A stretch of 13,613 nucleotides of DNA from Candidatus Shapirobacteria bacterium (lineage in GTDB: Bacteria; Patescibacteriota; Microgenomatia; UBA12405), in NCBI GenBank assembly GCA_009885205.1, contig VFLE01000208.1:1-13613 (forward strand), written 5' to 3'. Shown piece by piece: positions 10,684-13,613 of the stretch (within the stretch, counting starts at the first letter, position 1; each line of letters starts with the position of its first letter). The notes under the pieces are model-generated. The model saw nothing but the letters and a program-made list of their open reading frames with translations. It made no database searches and was not told the origin of the DNA. The translations under genes and the position numbers were made by a program.

Positions 10684-12960
10684 TTAATACCACACTATTC
10701 CAAAAATCTTTTCTGCCAGCAAATATTTCCCATAATTGGGGTTTAGCAATAAATCATTGCCTTGATCATAATTTAGGGATTGCCATACACTCGGATATCT
10801 ATTTTGCCTTTGCATCAAAGCCGCTGTTTTATCAGCCAAACTTTTGGCACTTAAGGCCAAATTCTTTTGTTTGCTAATTACAATTGCCCCTGGTGACGGT
10901 ACTTCCAAATTTATAATTCTTTCCAAGTAATTAGTCATCCGCCAGGTCACAATCGTTTCTAATTTTGATTTCCTAAATAATAAATAGGCATTTAGTAAAT
11001 TGGTTCTATTTTTAATATTTATGGCCGTAACCATATTTTTTAAATTTAAATTATTAGGATAGTTGACCAACAAGCTGTTTGTTTCCCGAAGCATTTGTTC
11101 GTACCAAAAATCAGTCATATTTACCGAAATACTTTTAGTTTCACCGATGGAAATATTTCCCTCCGCATATTTCCAGCTTTCATCATCAGCACTATTGCCC
11201 ATCACCAAATGATAAATACCATTGTCAGTCCCGGTGAGTTTTACGTTACAATCGGCAATACTTTTATTGGCGACCCATACAAAACCATCAGTTTCCGAAA
11301 TATCTCCTGCCCCACAATCAACCTTCATTGCCGCTGGCGATCCCATATAAAACACCGCTCCATCAAAATTAATGTTGGCTACCGTCTCAATAGTTTTCCC
11401 CAACCCCAATTCAGTCAAAACCAAATTTACCGATTTATCGGGCACATCACCGTGGTTTGCCACTACATTAACAGTAGCATCACTGGCAAAACTAGCACTA
11501 TTTTTCAAAACTGTGACGTCACCATCAGACTCGACGTAACTAGCCGGTTTTCCTTGCTCCCATTGACCCAAAATCTTGTCAAACACACTTCTCTCTGCCA
11601 AATTTATCCACTCTTTTGTTTTAAAACCCAGTCCAGTTACTGCCAACAGTTGGGGAAATATAGAAGATACAGTCGTGTTTTTATCACTTAAATAACTATT
11701 TACCGGAGGAGCAACTATCGCTCCATTTTTCTTTAAATAATTAAACGTCGGCAAAAGGTCTTTTAGTGCTGGAGCATAATTTCTTATGGTTTCTACGGCT
11801 GTTTGATTATTTTTTCTCTGCAATGCCAACAAAACATTTAATCCAATCGAACCGGGATCAGTGGGATTAGCAATTTTTGCTCCATTCCACATTTCGTATA
11901 CTTTGACTGCACCCATGTTTGGACTACCCAATGTCACAACTTTGCCCACCTTGTCACTATTTTCTTGTGTCCATATCCGGCCAATTACTCCGCCCAAACT
12001 ATGCCCAACAATATCGATTTTTTCTCCAGGCGCCAAACCAAGATTATTAACATAGTTATTAAAATTAGTCACCATTTCATTCATTGGTCGCCGCCAGTCA
12101 TAGTTGTAGACAAAGTAATCAGTATTTTTAACCAACCCATTATCGTCAAAACCATTAAACATTGAATCGTAATTTTTTACAAATGGCGTCATCCGCCAGT
12201 CACTTTGAGCCACATTTTGATTCAAGACCATCGCCCTCTCGCTCCAACTCGCCCCCATTCCTGGAAGGAAGATTATTTTGTTTTGAGAACTACCATCGCT
12301 TATTTTAAAATTATCAAATTTATTTATAACTTGACCCGAGAAATTACCACCCCAATTTTGAAGGGCAAACCTTCCTGCTCCAAGTAATGTTCCACTATCA
12401 AAATAATTAATAGCCAACTTACCATCATAATATATTTTTATAGATCTTCCCACTACAACAATTTTTATTTTATGCCAAATATTTTGTGTTAAATCAAAAG
12501 TTCTTGGGATACTTAATGAAGGATACGAACTAACTAAAGAATACCCGTATTCATACTTATATAAAACCATATTATTATTGTCTTGAGACCAACTAGGATC
12601 GTTAGTTCTAAAACCGACAAGGTAATATAGGTTTTTATCAACTGATTGTTTAAAAATAATATTTGTATCAACACCACTCACACTAAAAATATCTGATTCA
12701 AATGTAAAATCAGATAATAAATTAGGAGTGGTTTTTGGATATAAATAGGACGAACCATTATAGCCAACCGAACCGGTTAACAACTCATTAGAAATAATCC
12801 AACTATCAAGGTTTGAAACAGAACCAGGGACAAAGTCCCAATTACTTAAATCATTAGAAAAACTATCCGAAAAATAAGTAATCCCCAACGAAAAATGAGG
12901 AGAACAAAATGTTAATATCAGAAAAACAAATAAACAAAAAGTTTTGTAAATTTTGTTCAT
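10684..12960 (-). CDS. Secreted LCAT-like alpha/beta hydrolase with N-terminal lectin-like domain
   Basis: A 758-residue protein from the ATG at 12960. A signal peptide (MNKIYKTFCLFVFLILTFCSPHFSLG) is followed by a beta-rich, concanavalin-like domain (about 28-220; DSFSNDLSNWDFVPGS, WHKIKIVVVGRSIKIYYDG). Then comes an alpha/beta hydrolase of the LCAT/PGAP1-like lipase type: IIFLPGMGAS, NYDWRRP (286-292) and nucleophile elbow GHSLGG with Ser 321. Asp in ESDGDVTV (479 or 481) and His 503 in NHGDVP are plausible triad partners. The C-terminal 230 residues have no recognised domain; two Cys may form a disulfide (VDCGAGD, ADCNVKL). Likely a secreted or surface esterase/lipase acting on lipids or glycolipids; the substrate is unknown. 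The longer in-frame start at 12978 is rejected because the -10 box lies inside it. Confidence 0.85.
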   Translation of the reverse strand: MNKIYKTFCLFVFLILTFCSPHFSLGITYFSDSFSNDLSNWDFVPGSVSNLDSWIISNELLTGSVGYNGSSYLYPKTTPNLLSDFTFESDIFSVSGVDTNIIFKQSVDKNLYYLVGFRTNDPSWSQDNNNMVLYKYEYGYSLVSSYPSLSIPRTFDLTQNIWHKIKIVVVGRSIKIYYDGKLAINYFDSGTLLGAGRFALQNWGGNFSGQVINKFDNFKISDGSSQNKIIFLPGMGASWSERAMVLNQNVAQSDWRMTPFVKNYDSMFNGFDDNGLVKNTDYFVYNYDWRRPMNEMVTNFNNYVNNLGLAPGEKIDIVGHSLGGVIGRIWTQENSDKVGKVVTLGSPNMGAVKVYEMWNGAKIANPTDPGSIGLNVLLALQRKNNQTAVETIRNYAPALKDLLPTFNYLKKNGAIVAPPVNSYLSDKNTTVSSIFPQLLAVTGLGFKTKEWINLAERSVFDKILGQWEQGKPASYVESDGDVTVLKNSASFASDATVNVVANHGDVPDKSVNLVLTELGLGKTIETVANINFDGAVFYMGSPAAMKVDCGAGDISETDGFVWVANKSIADCNVKLTGTDNGIYHLVMGNSADDESWKYAEGNISIGETKSISVNMTDFWYEQMLRETNSLLVNYPNNLNLKNMVTAINIKNRTNLLNAYLLFRKSKLETIVTWRMTNYLERIINLEVPSPGAIVISKQKNLALSAKSLADKTAALMQRQNRYPSVWQSLNYDQGNDLLLNPNYGKYLLAEKIFGIVWY

Positions 12961-12963
12961 AAT
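12958..12963 (+). promoter_or_regulatory. Possible -10 of the glycosyltransferase gene
   Basis: CATAAT (5 of 6 to TATAAT) ends 8 nt before the ATG at 12972. It covers the start codon of the divergent hydrolase gene. No -35 box is recognisable, so this is tentative. Confidence 0.3.
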
Positions 12964-12966
12964 AAA

Positions 12967-12972
12967 ACTATA
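12967..12972 (-). promoter_or_regulatory. -10 element of the hydrolase gene
   Basis: TATAGT on the minus strand ends 6 nt before the ATG at 12960, within a block almost identical to the parB start region. It overlaps the first base of the divergent glycosyltransferase start codon. It decides the hydrolase start at 12960 over the in-frame ATG at 12978. Confidence 0.6.
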
Positions 12973-13613
12973 TGCCATCAAAGAATAAAAATAAAGATAT
13001 AAATAAAATTACAATATTAACGGTAAACTACAATGTAGCAAAAAGTGTCAACAAGCTGATTAAGAGTCTTGAATTAATTGAAAATGCTATACACGAAATA
13101 TTGATAATTGATAACAACTCAAAAGATTTAACTAAAATAAAAAAGACAAATAAAACAAAAATCATTTCAAACAGATCCAACTTAGGTTTTGCAAAAGCAG
13201 TCAACCAAGGAATAAAAAAATCGAAATCAAAGTACATTTTACTGATAAATCCTGATTGTTACATAGAAAACACTTCGATATTAAAAACAATAAATTTAAT
13301 ATCAACAGATAATAGAATTGGCGCCATAGGTGGAAAAATTAAAAAACCAAACGGCAACACATATCAACAAACGGCGAACAATAAAATTAGTTTTTTTACT
13401 GGACTGTTTGAATTTACAAATTTAAAAAAAATATTTAAAAATAATTATTTTAGTAAATATTTTTGGATCAACACATCAAATATAAAAAAACCAATACAAG
13501 TAGAATCTTTATGTGGTGCGTACATATTAATTAGGAGAAAAATTAATGACAGATTAAATTTATTTGACGAAAGATATTTTTTATATATGGAAGATGTTGA
13601 TTTTGGAAATAAA
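12972..13613 (+). CDS. Family 2 glycosyltransferase (partial, runs off the window)
   Basis: An open frame without stop from the ATG at 12972 to the end, 214 residues so far. It has the GT-A fold signature of GT2 rhamnosyltransferase-like enzymes: ITILTVNYNVAKSVNKLIKSL (13-33), ILIIDNNS (43-50), NRSNLGFAKAVNQGI (67-81), LLINPDC (90-96, Asp 95 at the metal/nucleotide-sugar position) and LFDERYFLYMEDVDF (197-211, the acidic catalytic-base region). It transfers a sugar from a nucleotide donor, probably in surface polysaccharide synthesis. The gene is more A-rich than its neighbours, with many Lys, Asn and Ile codons, suggesting a variable envelope locus or transfer. An in-frame TAA at 12963-12965 excludes a longer start. 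It is divergent from the hydrolase, with 11 bp between the start codons. Confidence 0.9.
   Translation, partial: MPSKNKNKDINKITILTVNYNVAKSVNKLIKSLELIENAIHEILIIDNNSKDLTKIKKTNKTKIISNRSNLGFAKAVNQGIKKSKSKYILLINPDCYIENTSILKTINLISTDNRIGAIGGKIKKPNGNTYQQTANNKISFFTGLFEFTNLKKIFKNNYFSKYFWINTSNIKKPIQVESLCGAYILIRRKINDRLNLFDERYFLYMEDVDFGNK

Noticed and set aside
11095..11691. 198-codon open frame on the plus strand opposite the hydrolase gene
   Set aside because: It is antisense to a well-supported coding sequence, has no recognisable domain and reads as a shadow frame.
13028..13237. 69-codon open frame on the minus strand at the right end
   Set aside because: It is antisense to the glycosyltransferase motifs; its hydrophobic translation comes from complementing A-rich Lys/Asn codons.
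1..13613. CRISPR array, rRNA, integrase or toxin-antitoxin pair
   Set aside because: No regularly spaced repeat-spacer units, no rRNA-like sequence and no such gene were found on reading both strands.

Overview
The window looks like a piece of chromosome from a Candidate Phyla Radiation (Patescibacteria) bacterium, most likely of the Microgenomates group. This is inferred from AT-rich DNA, tightly packed short genes, no visible Shine-Dalgarno sequences, IleRS and RodA sequences of the type I associate with that group, and GC-rich palindromes scattered between and inside genes. TGA is used as a stop (rodA), so the recoded-UGA lineages are unlikely.

Layout: (1) 75-2568, ftsA and ftsZ, the core of the division ring, separated by a repeat-rich spacer that carries a good ftsZ promoter. 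(2) 2570-3090, minus strand, a decayed REP-associated transposase (RAYT) with a 30-bp perfect palindrome inside it. (3) 3135-3434, a small gene of unknown function. (4) 3447-3538, a candidate ribosome-mediated attenuator: a 10-codon leader ORF with three consecutive isoleucine codons (ATA ATC ATT), followed by mutually exclusive antiterminator and terminator hairpins. (5) 3581-8079, the operon it would control: ileS, rodA, rplU (bL21) and rpmA (bL27). The first three genes overlap by 1-4 nt. rplU and rpmA are separated by exactly five 8-nt repeat units. (6) 8203-9048, parB, convergent with and overlapping lepB (9032-9622, minus). (7) 9660-9733, tRNA-Val(CAC), whose promoter is interleaved with the lepB promoter, followed by a cluster of GC-rich hairpins. 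(8) 9792-10655, an EamA/DMT-type transporter, and 10684-12960, a large secreted LCAT-like alpha/beta hydrolase with an N-terminal lectin-like domain, both minus. (9) 12972 to the window end, the start of a family-2 glycosyltransferase, divergent from the hydrolase with start codons only 11 bp apart.

Two themes link the regions. First, for most genes that start a transcription unit, a -10 hexamer ends only 6-8 nt before the ATG and there is no ribosome-binding site, so many mRNAs are probably leaderless. This rule also decides the lepB and hydrolase starts. Second, palindromic elements lie between genes and inside coding sequence (RAYT remnant, rpmA tail). The most interesting system is the ileS leader: a classical trp-type attenuator in a CPR bacterium that would tie isoleucine-tRNA charging to IleRS, the RodA cell-wall polymerase and two large-subunit ribosomal proteins. 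The genes fit a core set for growth and division (FtsA/FtsZ, RodA, ParB, ribosome, signal peptidase), followed by a more variable envelope region (transporter, secreted hydrolase, glycosyltransferase).
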